Shown here one piece after another: positions 47,752-57,085 of a stretch of 64,000 bases of DNA. The DNA is from CAVTWH01 sp963850915 (GTDB lineage Bacteria; Actinomycetota; Actinomycetes; Mycobacteriales; Micromonosporaceae), in the NCBI GenBank assembly GCA_963850915.1, contig CAWKND010000006.1, positions 124,001-188,000 on the forward strand, given 5' to 3'. The position numbers were made by a program, and so were the translations under genes. Positions within the stretch are counted from its first letter, which is position 1. Each line of letters begins with the position of its first letter. The notes under the pieces are model-generated. The model had not been told where the DNA came from and made no database searches. It saw only the letters and a program-made list of their open reading frames with translations.

Positions 47752-48408
47752 TCAGCGCCGGGCAGCGCAAAGGTAGATCCGCCGGCTGGCGATCTCGTCG
47801 GCGTACGCGTCCCGGGTCGTGAGGTCGGTGACCTGGAAGCCGGCTGCCTCAGCTGCCTCCCGCAACTCCGGCGCCGAGTACTCCGCCCAGTAGACCCGCA
47901 GCCCGCTGCCCAGGGGATCGTCAACGACCCCGTCGTCGGTACCCGCCTTCGCCACCACCAGCAGCTGGCCACCCGGGCGGATCGCAGCGGCCCACGCCGC
48001 CAGGGTGCCGGCCAGTTCCCGCTTCGGCTGATCGTGGAGTGAGTAGTACGAGACCAGCCCGTCGAGCGGCTCCGGTGGCGTGATGGCCCGTTGATCCAGC
48101 ACCGCGAAGCGGCACCCGGGCTGCTCGCGGCGGGCCAGCTCCACGCAGTGCGGTGACAGGTCGATGCCGAGTACGTCGAGGCCGTGCCCGGCAAGCAGCG
48201 CGGTCACGTGCCCGCAGGGTCCGCAGCCCGCGTCGTACACCCGGCCGCCGGCGCCGACCCGCTGGGCGAAGTCGGCCACTACCGTCCGGTCGAAGGGCTT
48301 GCCCGCCAACTCGTACCGGAACAGTTGAAGGTAGCGATCGGCGCGCGCGTCCCAGGTACGGACGACGTCACGGGCGCTGCCCGGCTCGGGGCCGGTCGGG
48401 TGTGCCAC
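47752..48408 (-). CDS. class I SAM-dependent methyltransferase
   Basis: About 218 residues: VVRTWDARADRYLQLFRYE, motif I VYDAGCGPCGHVTALLAGHG, DVLGIDLSPHCVELARR, and AIRPGGQLLVVAKAG. The start is GTG 48408 (MAHPTGPEPG), with GAGG 8 nt upstream, rather than the ATG at 48501. Substrate unknown. It appears to be a single gene. Confidence 0.82.
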   Translation of the reverse strand: MAHPTGPEPGSARDVVRTWDARADRYLQLFRYELAGKPFDRTVVADFAQRVGAGGRVYDAGCGPCGHVTALLAGHGLDVLGIDLSPHCVELARREQPGCRFAVLDQRAITPPEPLDGLVSYYSLHDQPKRELAGTLAAWAAAIRPGGQLLVVAKAGTDDGVVDDPLGSGLRVYWAEYSAPELREAAEAAGFQVTDLTTRDAYADEIASRRIYLCAARR

Positions 48409-48768
48409 CCGGACATCCTCACCCGGGCGGCCCGGTTGACGTGTCCCGGTCGGCGGTGGCGCCGGTGACCAGGATGCGGGACCCGCCCGGCCTGTCAGCA
48501 ACGCGACATTGAGCCGACGTTGGTACGGAAAGTGTCGCCGCCTTGGCGGATCCTCAGGCCCCTCGGATAACCGCTACTCTCCGTGTTGCCCGTGCCATTG
48601 CTGGGGTCTGGGCAGCACGCTGGTGTGCGAACCTGCGACAGGTACTTTCCCGCGTCGATGAACTCCTGGTTAATCACTGTCGACTGTGGTCCCTCGCCAC
48701 AAGATCGGGAACGGCCCGTCAGGTATAAGTAGTCGACGCGTTGACGCACGATGAGGAGCGTATTAACT
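48409..48768. other. intergenic region with an operator-like palindrome
   Basis: 360 bp between divergent genes. GTCGACGCGTTGAC (48732-48745) is a 14-bp near-perfect palindrome, 24 bp ahead of the downstream GTG start. No gene is supported in the rest. Confidence 0.5.
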
Positions 48769-49215
48769 GTGTATGCCACCCTTCCCGACATTCTGCTCGA
48801 AGACGGCGCCCTGGAGAAGGTAACCGCCGACTGTCAGGCGCTGGTCGAGCAGGAGCTTGCCAGCAAGTCCGGCGTCTCCGCGACCGGTCTCAAGGTCGCC
48901 TACAAGGCGGTGACCGCCTTCGCGCCCGGCTACTACCAGACCACCCTGGCGAGCATGGTGCCGGACATGATGAGCCAGCTCCAGCCGTTCTGGGCGGACT
49001 TCCACGCGGCTGGCGGCGGCCAGTTCGGTGACTACCTCGCCAAGCGGGGTGAAGAGGTGTCGGAGGCGCTACTCCAGGTAACCGACAACCTGGCGAAGCA
49101 GTCCGATCGTGGGGCGATCATCAAGGCGTATGGCGCCGTACGCGGCGGTGCCACCAAGCACATCGAGGCGGCGCTGCCGGCCGTCGGCGTACTGGTGGAG
49201 AAGTACGCGGCCTGA
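48769..49215 (+). CDS. conserved helical protein of unknown function (DUF6918-like)
   Basis: A 148-residue, probably all-helical soluble protein: TLPDILLEDGALEKVTADCQALVEQELASKSGVSATGLKVAYKAV, GGGQFGDYLAKRGEEVSEALLQVTDNLAKQS, and a C-terminal AVRGGATKHIEAALPAVGVLVEKYA. It resembles a small actinobacterial family without known role. The start is taken as GTG 48769, with GAGGAG 10 nt upstream; an in-frame ATG at 48751 is possible but overlaps that site. No partner gene is evident. Confidence 0.7.
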   Translation: MYATLPDILLEDGALEKVTADCQALVEQELASKSGVSATGLKVAYKAVTAFAPGYYQTTLASMVPDMMSQLQPFWADFHAAGGGQFGDYLAKRGEEVSEALLQVTDNLAKQSDRGAIIKAYGAVRGGATKHIEAALPAVGVLVEKYAA

Positions 49216-49293
49216 CCGGCGCATCACCCGGCCCGGCCGGGCCGGAACCTGACAACTGCTGTGGCCACGCTCTGGCGCGACAAGCCGGGGCGT

Positions 49294-49407
49294 GGCCACT
49301 GACTGTCTCGGGCCACTGCTTGTCTCGGGCCACTGCTTGTCTCGGGCCACTGCTTGTCTCGGGACCGTGCTTGTCTCGGGCCACTGCTTGTCTCGGGACC
49401 GTGATGG
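49294..49407. repeat. 17-bp tandem repeat, six copies plus part
   Basis: The unit GGCCACTGCTTGTCTCG recurs exactly every 17 bp from 49294, 49311, 49328, 49345, 49362, 49379 and partially 49396. Copies 5 and 7 begin GGACCGTG; copy 1 reads GACTG in the middle. An inverted half-copy (GCGACAAGC) lies just upstream near 49277. It sits between the DUF6918-like gene and the PadR gene. Not a CRISPR: there are no spacers. Confidence 0.85.
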
Positions 49408-49439
49408 ATGTGTGAACGCCTCATCGTCCGCGCCGATAC

Positions 49440-49467
49440 CTAGAACTACTATGCATCGTACTTCTAG
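49440..49467. promoter_or_regulatory. PadR-type operator
   Basis: CTAGAACTAC (49440-49449), eight bases TATGCATC, then GTACTTCTAG (49458-49467): a 28-bp palindrome with 24 positions symmetric, ending 3 bp before the padR ATG. PadR-family proteins usually bind such arms with about an 8-nt centre, so autoregulation is likely. TACTAT at 49447-49452 may be the -10. Confidence 0.7.
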
Positions 49468-49470
49468 GGT

Positions 49471-49863
49471 ATGGACGGGGTGAGGCTCGTGAAGGTAGCC
49501 AAGGACCTGGTGGCCGCGTCCGCGACACCGATGGTGCTCGGCATCGTGGCCGAGGGGGAGAGCTACGGCTACGCCATCCTCCGGCGGATCAACGAACTCT
49601 CCGGTGGCCAGCTGGACTGGACCGAGGGGCTGCTGTACCCGTTGCTGCACCGCCTTGAGCGCCTCGGCTACGTGGAGTCCAGCTGGCAGTCCACCGCCGG
49701 CGAGCGGCGCCGCAAGTACTACCGCATCACCGACCAGGGCCTGGCCCAGCTGGCCGAGCAGCACCGGCAATGGGACGCGGTGGTGGACGCGCTCAAGGGG
49801 ATCTGGCTCGACGTGAGTACCGGTGCCCCGCTGGCCGCGATCCCGCTGGAGGGCCGGGCATGA
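49471..49863 (+). CDS. PadR-family transcriptional regulator
   Basis: A 130-residue winged-helix regulator: VLGIVAEGESYGYAILRRINELSGGQLDWTEGLLYPLLHRLERLGYVESSW and the wing GERRRKYYRITDQGLAQLAEQ. Closes with a helical dimerisation tail. ATG 49471 follows the palindromic operator closely. Its stop overlaps the ATG of a multi-pass membrane protein (49860), the usual pairing of PadR with a permease-like target. Confidence 0.9.
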   Translation: MDGVRLVKVAKDLVAASATPMVLGIVAEGESYGYAILRRINELSGGQLDWTEGLLYPLLHRLERLGYVESSWQSTAGERRRKYYRITDQGLAQLAEQHRQWDAVVDALKGIWLDVSTGAPLAAIPLEGRA

Positions 49864-51233
49864 CCACCCCGGAGGGTCAGGACGAGTTGGCCACGCAGTT
49901 CGCGCAGTGGCGCCAGTACGTGCAGCGCCGCCGGGAACTGCAGCCGGCCGACACCGAGGAGCTCGAAGACCACCTGCGGGGCAGCGTCGACGAACTCGTC
50001 GCGGTCGGGCTGCGCGCGGATGAGGCGTTCCTGATCGCGGTCAAACGAATGGGCAGCCTCGACGAGCTGTCCCGCGAGTTCGCCCGGGAGCATTCCGAGC
50101 GGCTGTGGAAGCAGCTGGTACTGACCGGCGGGGCCGGTGCGCCGGCGGCGGACCCGCGCTCGCGACGGACGCTGTGGGCGATGCTCATCTGCGCCGCGGG
50201 CGCGGCGGTGTCCGTCAAGGTACCGGCGCTGTTCGGGCTGAGCCTGACCGAGCACGCCTCGTTCTACGCTCTGAACGCCGGCCTGCTGGCGCTGCCTTGG
50301 CTGGCGGCCTTCCTGGCCTGGCGCCATCAGGCCCGGAGCCGGCTGATCGGGATCCTGGTGGCCCTGTTCGCGCTCGGTGCGGTGGCCGCCAACGCCTATC
50401 CCCTCGACGACACCTCGCAGTCGGTCGTGATCACCGGCATCCACCTGCCGATCGCCCTGTGGCTCGTGGTCGGCCTGGCCTACGTGACCGACGACTGGCG
50501 CTCGTCACGTCGGCGGATGGACTTCATCCGCTTCACCGGTGAGTGGTTCGTCTACTTCGTACTCATGGCGCTGGGCGGCGGGGTACTGATCGTGTTCATG
50601 CTCGGTACGTTCAAGGCGATCGGGATCGAGGCGGGCGAGTTCATCGCGCTGTGGGTACTTCCCTGCGGCGCGGCGGCCGCGACGGTGGTGGCCGGCTGGC
50701 TGGTCGAGGTCAAGCAGGGCGTGATCGAGAACATCGCCCCGGTACTCACCCGGCTGTTCACGCCGCTGTTCACGGCCGCCCTGCTGGCCTTCCTGATCGC
50801 CGACGGCGTGACCGGCGCCGGCATCGACCTGGAGCGCGACGCGCTGATCCTGTTCAACCTGCTGCTCGTCGTCGTACTGGGACTGCTGCTCTACTCCTTC
50901 TCCGCCCGCGATCCGCTGGCCCCGCCCGGCCTGTTCGACAAGCTGCAGCTCGCCCTCGTGGTGAGCGCGCTCGCCATCGACGTGCTGGTACTGGCGGAGA
51001 TCACCGGACGGATCACCGGGTACGGCACCACACCCAACAAGGCCGCGGCACTCGGCGAGAACGTCATCCTGCTGGCCAACCTCGCCTGGTCGGCGTGGCT
51101 GCTGCTGAGGCTCGTCCGGCGGCGCGGCCAGTTCGCGGCGCTGGAGCGTTGGCAGACCGGCTATCTGGTGGTGTACGCGGCATGGGCGTGGATCGTGGTC
51201 CTCGCCTTTCCGCCGCTGTTCAACTATTCCTGA
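49860..51233 (+). CDS. permease prefix domain 1-containing multi-pass membrane protein
   Basis: About 457 residues. Residues 1-85 (QFAQWRQYVQRRRELQPADTEELEDHLRGSVDELVAVGLRADEAFLIAVKRMG) are the permease prefix/HAAS-like domain often found with PadR. About ten hydrophobic helices fill residues 110-455. It has no ABC motifs and no obvious catalytic residues. Translationally coupled to padR (ATGA). Probably a membrane protein whose level is set by the PadR regulator; function unknown. Confidence 0.8.
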   Translation: MTTPEGQDELATQFAQWRQYVQRRRELQPADTEELEDHLRGSVDELVAVGLRADEAFLIAVKRMGSLDELSREFAREHSERLWKQLVLTGGAGAPAADPRSRRTLWAMLICAAGAAVSVKVPALFGLSLTEHASFYALNAGLLALPWLAAFLAWRHQARSRLIGILVALFALGAVAANAYPLDDTSQSVVITGIHLPIALWLVVGLAYVTDDWRSSRRRMDFIRFTGEWFVYFVLMALGGGVLIVFMLGTFKAIGIEAGEFIALWVLPCGAAAATVVAGWLVEVKQGVIENIAPVLTRLFTPLFTAALLAFLIADGVTGAGIDLERDALILFNLLLVVVLGLLLYSFSARDPLAPPGLFDKLQLALVVSALAIDVLVLAEITGRITGYGTTPNKAAALGENVILLANLAWSAWLLLRLVRRRGQFAALERWQTGYLVVYAAWAWIVVLAFPPLFNYS

Positions 51234-51251
51234 TCAACTAGCCTGATTCCC

Positions 51252-53634
51252 TTACCAGGCCGGCGATTGGCTGACCGTGGGCCACATGACCCGGTCGAAG
51301 CCGACCACCCGGCGCTCGCCGACGAGGGTGCACGCCAGGCTGGCCCGGATGTCCCCGCTGGAGGCGCCGACCTGCAACTCGACCGCACCCGGCTCGACGA
51401 TGCGCTGGCCTGCCCGGCCGGTGTACGAGGTGAGGTCGGCGTGCAGCGCGACGACGACCGTCCGGGTCTCGCCCGGGGCCAGCTCGACGCGCGGAGCCGC
51501 GAGCAGCTGCTGGATCGGGCGGGCCACCTCGGCCACCGGATCGTGCAGGTAGACCTGCACCACCTCGCTGGTCGGCAGCTCCGAGTCGTTGCGCAGACTC
51601 ACCGCGATCTCGCAGGTACCGTCGGTCGGCCACAGCGGCGGGGTGCGCAGCTGCACCGCGTCCCAGGTTGCCGGGGCGTAGGAGAGGCCGTGGCCGAAGG
51701 GGAACAGCGGGGTCGGGTCGACCGTACTGACACTGGTTTTGCGACCGAAGTGCGGCGACAGGTAGGTGGACGGCTGGTTGGCGCCGGCGGCCGGGAAGTG
51801 CACCGGCAGCCGGCCGCCCGGGTTGACCCGGCCGGCGAGCACGTCGGCCAGCGCGGCCGCGCCCTCCTCGCCGGGGAAGAAGCCACAGACCACGGCGGCG
51901 AGCCGGTCGACCTGCCGGGACAGCTCGTAGGGGCGGCCGACGAGCAGGATCAGGACAACGGGGGTACCGGTGGCCAGCACCGCCTCCAGCAGCTCCTCCT
52001 GGCGGCCGGGCAGTCGTAGATCGGTGGCGTCGCAGCCCTCCCCGGAGGTACCCCGTCCGAAGAGTCCGGCCACGTCGCCGAGTACCACCACGCAGGCATC
52101 CGCGTCAGCCGCCGCCCTTGCTGCCAAAGCAATCCCGGCGTCGTCGCCGTCGAGTACCGGGCAGCCCTGCTGGTAGGTGATGTCGTACCCGGCCGGGTCA
52201 GCGCGTAGCGCCGCCACGAGGGACGGCACCGCCACGCCCAGCGGCAGGTCCGGGTGGTGCAGGCCGACGTGCCGGGGGAACGAGTAGCAGCCGAGCATGG
52301 CGTCGGCGGTGTCCGCGTTCGGGCCCACCACGGCGAGCCGCAGACCGTTGCGCAGCGGCAGCATCGGCGCTTCGCCGGTTACGGATTCGTTGCGCAGCAA
52401 CACAACCGAGCGCTGAGCCAGTCGCCGCGCCAGGGCCCGGGCCGGGGCGTCGTCGAGTACCGCGTGCGGATCGTCGAGGAGCGCCGGCTCGGCGGACCAG
52501 CCGGCGTCCAGCAGCCCCAGCTCGCACTTCTGGGTCAGTACCCGGGCCAGCGCCCGGTCGACCAGCGCGACGTCGACAGCTCCGGAGTGCAGCAGCTCCA
52601 ACAGCGGCGCTCCGAAGCAGTTGACGGCGGGCAGTTCGACATCGATGCCGGCGCCCAGGGCCAGCGCGGCCGCCTCGCCCCGGGTACCGGCCACGCTGTG
52701 CAGGTCGTGCAGGAAGTTGACGGCGAAGTAGTCGGAGACGACGGTGCCGGTGAAGCCGTACCGGTCGCGGAGCAGCTCGGTCAGCAGACTCGGGTCGGCG
52801 GCAACCGGTACCCCGTCGATGTCGGTGTAGCTGTTCATCACCGACCGGGCCCCGGAGCGCAGCGCCATCTCGAACGGCGGGAGCAGGACGTCGGCGAGTT
52901 CGCGCCGGCCGATCGAGACCGGCGCCAGGTTGCGGGCGGCGCGGCTGGCGGAGTACCCGACGAAGTGTTTGAGGGTGGCCACGATTCCGGCCGACTCCAG
53001 CCCGCGTACGTACGCGCTGCCGATGGTGCCCACCAGGTACGGGTCCTCGCCGATGGTCTCCTCGACCCGCCCCCAGCGCAGGTCCCGGACGACGTCGAGC
53101 ACCGGTGCCAGTCCCTGGTGTACTCCCAGCAGTGCCATCGTCCGGCCGATCTGCGCACCCACCTGCTCGACCAGCTCCGGATCGAAGCTCGCCCCCCAGC
53201 ACAGCGGCGACGGGTAGATGGTGGCCTGCCAGGCACCCAGCCCCGTGAGGCACTCCTCGTGTACCTGTGCCGGGTATCCCGAACCTGCCCGCCTGGACGA
53301 CCTGGCGCTGCAGCCCGGCCAGCCGGCGCGCGCCCTCGGCCGGGGCCACCGGCAGCGTGCCGTACGCCCGGGTGATCTGGCCGATGCCGTGTCCCACGAT
53401 GTCGGTCCAGTCCACCAGCTCCGCTGACTGCGCGTCCTGGTGGGGTGCCACCTCACCGCCGGCCTCAGCCACGTTGACCCAGACGCCGTACAGCTGCGCC
53501 ACCTTTTCCCGCAGCGTCATCCGGGCCATCAGGTCGGCGACCCGCTCGGCGGTGGGTACGGCCGGGTCCTGCCAGGTGTTCGCGGCCCAGGTGTTCGCGG
53601 CGACGCTGTTTTCCAGTGACACGTTGGGTTCCAC
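51252..53634 (-). CDS. glycoside hydrolase family 3 (beta-xylosidase/beta-glucosidase type), one +1 frameshift
   Basis: About 793 residues when corrected. N-terminal TIM barrel (VADLMARMTLREKVAQLYG; GEDPYLVGTIGSAYVRGLES; VMNSYTDIDGVPVAADPSLLTELLRDRYGF) with the nucleophile Asp in TGTVVSDYFAVNFLHDLHS, an alpha/beta sandwich (VVLLRNES, GRGTSGEGCDATDLRLPGRQEELLEAV) and a C-terminal Fn3. The frame breaks near 53272 (ATACCC-G-GCACAG), joining QAGRFGIP to AQVHEECLTGLGAW; an extra base is likely. No secretion signal, so it probably acts on imported oligosaccharides. First-listed gene of the hemicellulose locus. Confidence 0.88.
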
Positions 53635-53657
53635 CGCGTGAGGATAGCCCGCGACAC

Positions 53658-53671
53658 CGTTATCGACAACG
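53658..53671. promoter_or_regulatory. palindrome upstream of the GH3 gene
   Basis: CGTTATCGACAACG: symmetric except at one position pair, 24 bp upstream of the presumed GH3 start. It contains GTTATCGAC, as does the element upstream of the M4 protease at 12172-12180. An operator role is inferred. Confidence 0.45.
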
Positions 53672-53710
53672 ATTGAAGTCGCCCTCTCCAACGCCGGGTG
53701 GGGCAACTGT

Positions 53711-54742
53711 CTAACTTGCCGGGGCTGCGGTACTGGCCCGTACCACCAGCGGAGTGGTCAATTCCAGCCGAGTCGTCTCCAACTCATCGCCGTCGATGAG
53801 GGACAGCAGCATGCGGGTGGCCATGCCGGCCATCTCGGTGAGCGGCTGGCGCACCGTGGTCAGCGGCGGGATGGCCCAGCGCGCCTCCTCCAGGTCATCG
53901 AAGCCGACCACGCTCAGGTCGTCGGGGACCCGCAGGCCGCGCTCGTAGACCGCCTCGTAAGCGCCGCGGGCCATCTCGTCGGCGCAGGCGAAGATGGCCG
54001 TCGGCGGCGTGGCCAGGTCGAGCAGGGCGAGGGTTTCCTGGTACCCGGTCGGGCTGGTGAAGTCGCCGGTGCGCACGTACCCGGGGCGGATCTTCAGGCC
54101 GGCGCCGCCCATCGCGGCCCGGTAACCGTCCATCCGCGCCCGCGAACACAGCACGTCGCCCGGACCGCCGATCACCGCGATGCGCTCGTGGCCGAGGCTG
54201 ATCAGGTGCTCGGTGGCGGCCAGGCCACCGGCCCAGTTGGTGGCGCCGACGGACGGTACCCCCGGATCCGGCTGTCCGGCCGGGTCCACGATGACCAACG
54301 GGATGCCCAACTCGGCCAGTTGTGCACGCTGGCCGGCGGAGAGCTCGGAGAGCACCAGCAGTACCCCGTCCGAGCGGCGGGCGGCGAGGTTCTCCAGCCA
54401 ACGGCGGTCGGGGCGGGTCCGCGCCCGGCCGTGTACGGCGGAGACCACGACGCCGGTTCCGGCGCGGTGGGTGACCTCCTCCACGCCGGCCAGGATCTGC
54501 ATGGCCCAGGGGCTGCCCAGGTCGACGAAGACCACGTCGATCAGGCCCACCCGGTTGGCGGCCACCGCCCGGCGGGGTTGGTAGCTGTGCTGGCGCAGCA
54601 GCTCCTCGACCCGCTCCCGGGTGGTCGGCGCGACGTCGCGCCGGCCGTTGACGACCTTGGACACGGTCGGGATCGAGACGCCCGCGGCAGCGGCGATCTC
54701 AGACATGGTTGCCCTGCTACGCGGCGGCAGTTCCGCACTCAC
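53711..54742 (-). CDS. LacI-family transcriptional regulator of the hemicellulose locus
   Basis: A 343-residue LacI protein: HTH ATMSEIAAAAGVSIPTVSKVVNGRRD near residue 10, sensor from about 65 (GLIDVVFVDLGSPWAMQILAGVEEV; PSVGATNWAGGLAATEHLISLGHERIAVIGG). The GTG start at 54742 has GAGG 8 nt upstream. It lacks the canonical LacI hinge helix. It lies between the GH3 and acetyl esterase genes, all on the minus strand, and divergent from the ABC transporter set. CCGAAA-C-TTTCGG lies 33 bp upstream, so it likely represses itself and the locus through GAAA-n-TTTC. Confidence 0.9.
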   Translation of the reverse strand: MSAELPPRSRATMSEIAAAAGVSIPTVSKVVNGRRDVAPTTRERVEELLRQHSYQPRRAVAANRVGLIDVVFVDLGSPWAMQILAGVEEVTHRAGTGVVVSAVHGRARTRPDRRWLENLAARRSDGVLLVLSELSAGQRAQLAELGIPLVIVDPAGQPDPGVPSVGATNWAGGLAATEHLISLGHERIAVIGGPGDVLCSRARMDGYRAAMGGAGLKIRPGYVRTGDFTSPTGYQETLALLDLATPPTAIFACADEMARGAYEAVYERGLRVPDDLSVVGFDDLEEARWAIPPLTTVRQPLTEMAGMATRMLLSLIDGDELETTRLELTTPLVVRASTAAPAS

Positions 54743-54774
54743 CGGAGCGCCTCATTCATGCTGGCAGTGTAGCG

Positions 54775-54787
54775 CCGAAACTTTCGG
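54775..54787. promoter_or_regulatory. GAAA-C-TTTC operator, perfect copy
   Basis: CCGAAACTTTCGG is a perfect inverted repeat (CCGAAA-C-TTTCGG), the element described for xylanase repressors of streptomycetes. It lies 33 bp ahead of the LacI gene. Confidence 0.75.
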
Positions 54788-54803
54788 CCCCGACCGAGCG
54801 CCC

Positions 54804-55802
54804 TCACCTGCTATCCAACCGGGCAGCCAACCATCGAAGCTGGTGGCCGACCTGGACGGCGTCACCGCCCTCGTGCTGGTTGAACGGGTACACCTCGATG
54901 GCGCGCTCCGGCGGGTCCGCTCGACCGTTGCCGGCGCCGTACTGGTTGTAGGCGGCGAACGCGGTGCTCGGTGGGCAGACCGTGTCGCGCAGGCCGACCC
55001 CGAAGTGGGCGGGCGCACTGGCCCGGCGGGCGAAGCAGACTCCGTCCACATAGGACAGCGTGTGCCGAACCTGTTGCTCCGCCGCGCGGTTGACCGCCAG
55101 GTAGTTGACGATCTCGCCGTACGGCGCCGCGTCGGTGATGTCGAGGGCGCGCTGGATGTGGCACAGCAACGGCGCGGTGGTCACGAGCGCGGCCAGATCC
55201 GGTACCAGCCCCGCAACTGCGAGCGCCAGCCCACCGCCCTGGCTGTTGCCGGCCGCGACCACCCGCGCCGGGTCGACGCCCGGCAGTGCCCGTACCGCTT
55301 CGACCGCGTGTACGGCGTCGGCGATGAGCCGCCGGTAGTAGTAGTCGGCGGGCGACTGGATGCCCCGGGTGATCGGCCAGTGGCCGCCCGTACCGTCGCG
55401 GTACGGGTCCGGGGTGTCGCCGCCGCTGCCGTACTGGCTGCCCTGGCCCCTGGTGTCCATGAGCAGGTGGGCGTACCCGGCCACGGCCCAGGTGAGCCGT
55501 TCGTGGGGGAGTCCCCGACCGCGGCCGTACCCGGTGTACTCCACGACGGCGGGCAGTGGCTCGGCCATCCCGGCTGGGCGGGTGAACCAGGCCCGGATCG
55601 GCGCACCGTCGAAGCCGGCGAAGGTCACGTCCCAGGTGTCGACGAGGCGCAGCCCGGTCGACACCGGTTGCCGGTCGACGATCAGTGGGCCGGTTCCGGT
55701 CTGTTTCAGGGTCGAGGCCCAGAAGTCGTCGAAGTCGGCGGGCTCGGCCACCGCGGGTGCGTACTGCGTCAACCGATCGAGCGGGAGATCGAAGAGTGCC
55801 AT
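54804..55802 (-). CDS. acetyl xylan esterase / cephalosporin-C deacetylase family (CE7)
   Basis: A 332-residue cytosolic alpha/beta hydrolase. Catalytic Ser lies in AAGNSQGGGLAL, Asp in VGLRDTVCPPSTAFAAYN and His in NQHEGGDAVQ. PAVVEYTGYGRGRGLPHERLTWA and LLMDTRGQGSQYGSGGDTPDP are CE7 hallmarks. The start at 55802 has GAGG 5 nt upstream. No signal peptide, so it deacetylates imported xylo-oligosaccharides or other acetylated sugars. A GAAA-G-TTTC site is 84 bp upstream of the start. Confidence 0.92.
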   Translation of the reverse strand: MALFDLPLDRLTQYAPAVAEPADFDDFWASTLKQTGTGPLIVDRQPVSTGLRLVDTWDVTFAGFDGAPIRAWFTRPAGMAEPLPAVVEYTGYGRGRGLPHERLTWAVAGYAHLLMDTRGQGSQYGSGGDTPDPYRDGTGGHWPITRGIQSPADYYYRRLIADAVHAVEAVRALPGVDPARVVAAGNSQGGGLALAVAGLVPDLAALVTTAPLLCHIQRALDITDAAPYGEIVNYLAVNRAAEQQVRHTLSYVDGVCFARRASAPAHFGVGLRDTVCPPSTAFAAYNQYGAGNGRADPPERAIEVYPFNQHEGGDAVQVGHQLRWLAARLDSR

Positions 55803-55882
55803 GGTTTCCTCGCATCCGGTCGACGGTCCGGGCGCTGGAGTCCGTCGATGGTCGCCGTGCGGGAGCATCGATGGCAACTGTG

Positions 55883-55898
55883 CCCGAAAGTTTCCGGG
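55883..55898. promoter_or_regulatory. GAAA-G-TTTC operator upstream of the acetyl esterase
   Basis: CCCGAAAGTTTCCGGG holds GAAA-G-TTTC at 55886-55894, with partial outer symmetry. It lies in the divergent gap between the esterase and the ABC permease genes, so it could serve both. Confidence 0.65.
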
Positions 55899-56006
55899 AC
55901 TCTAACACTTTTCGACGTGTGCCTGGTGATGGCGAGTACGGACTTCGGCGGACTTTGGCTTGACACTGCTGAAGGGGACATCTAAATTACCCGATACCGC
56001 AGACCG

Positions 56007-56026
56007 TTTCGGAAATATTTCGGAAA
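56007..56026. promoter_or_regulatory. overlapping TTTCGGAAA repeats upstream of the ABC operon
   Basis: TTTCGGAAA occurs at 56007-56015 and 56018-56026; between them GAAATATTTC is a perfect 10-bp palindrome. It is a variant of the GAAA-n-TTTC family with a 2-nt centre, 67 bp ahead of the first permease gene. Confidence 0.55.
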
Positions 56027-56092
56027 GCATTCGTCGAGGCGGCGTTCTGAAGTGGGCCGATGACACACCCCTAGCGGACGTGAAGGAGTGGC

Positions 56093-57085
56093 ATGAGCAG
56101 CCAAACGCCGGTCGATGCGCTGCCGGTATCCCGGCGCGCGGCACACCGGCCCGCGACGCCCGGCCGGCCGCTACCGCGCCGCCGTTCCTGGCGCAAAGCG
56201 CTGCGCCGGGACTGGCAGCTGTACTCACTGGCGCTGCTGCCGCTGATGTTCTTCGCGATCTTCCGGTACCTGCCGATGGCCGGCAACGTGATCGCCTTCC
56301 GCAAGTACGAGCCCGGCGGCAGCCTCTTCGGTGAGGAGTGGCGGGGTACCGCACTACTTCAAGCTGTTCCTGCACGACCCGACGTTCTGGCAGGTGTTCA
56401 CCAACACGCTGGTGCTCGGCGCGCTGACCCTGCTGTTCTGTTTCCCGCTGCCGATCGTCCTCGCGCTGCTGCTCAACGAGGTGCGTACCCGCTCGCTGAA
56501 GCGCTTCGTGCAGACGATCTCGTACCTGCCGCACTTCCTGTCGATCGTGGTGGTGGCCGGCATCATCTTCCAGTCGCTGTCGATGGACGGCGTCGGTCAA
56601 CCAGGCGGTGCGCGCGGTCGGCCACGATCCCATCCCGTTCCTGCAGCAGCCGGGCTGGTTCCGGACCATCTACGTGTCCTCGGAGGTGTGGCAGACCGTC
56701 GGCTGGGGCACGATCCTCTACCTCGCCGCGCTGACCACCATCGACCAGGACCTCTACGAGGCGGCCCGGATCGACGGCGCGAGCCGGTGGCGGCAGACCT
56801 GGCACGTCACGCTGCCCGGCATCCGGCCGACGATGGTGACGCTGCTGATCCTCAACATCGGCACCTTCATGGCGGTCGGGTTCGAGAAGATCCTGCTGCT
56901 CTACAACCCGCTGACGTACCCGACCGCCGACGTCATCTCCACCTACCTGTACCGCGTCGGCGTCGGTCGCGGCAGCTTCAGCTACGCCGCGGCGATCGGG
57001 CTGTTCGAGTCGGTGATCGGGCTGACTCTGGTGCTGTCGGCCAACTGCCATTTCCCGGCGCGCGATTGGGGCGAGCCTGTGGTGA
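56093..57085 (+). pseudogene. ABC sugar transporter permease (LplB/UgpA type), three +1 frameshifts as sequenced
   Basis: Inner-membrane subunit of an oligosaccharide importer. Pieces in three frames join as LYSLALLPLMFFAIFRYLPM, HYFKLFLHDPTFWQVFTNTLVLGAL, then TILYLAALTTIDQDLYEAARIDGASRWRQTWHVTLPGIRP (the EAA loop) and IGLFESVIGLTLVLSANC. Shifts lie near 56342 (CGG-G-GTA), 56597 (GTC-G-GTC) and 57047 (TGC-C-ATT). Removing one base at each gives exactly 329 residues ending at the TGA of 57083-57085, which overlaps the GTG of the next gene. AAGGAG precedes the start. Sequence error is more likely than decay. Confidence 0.8.

Noticed and set aside
49294..49407. Possible CRISPR array
   Set aside because: The units are contiguous 17-mers without spacers and no cas genes are near.
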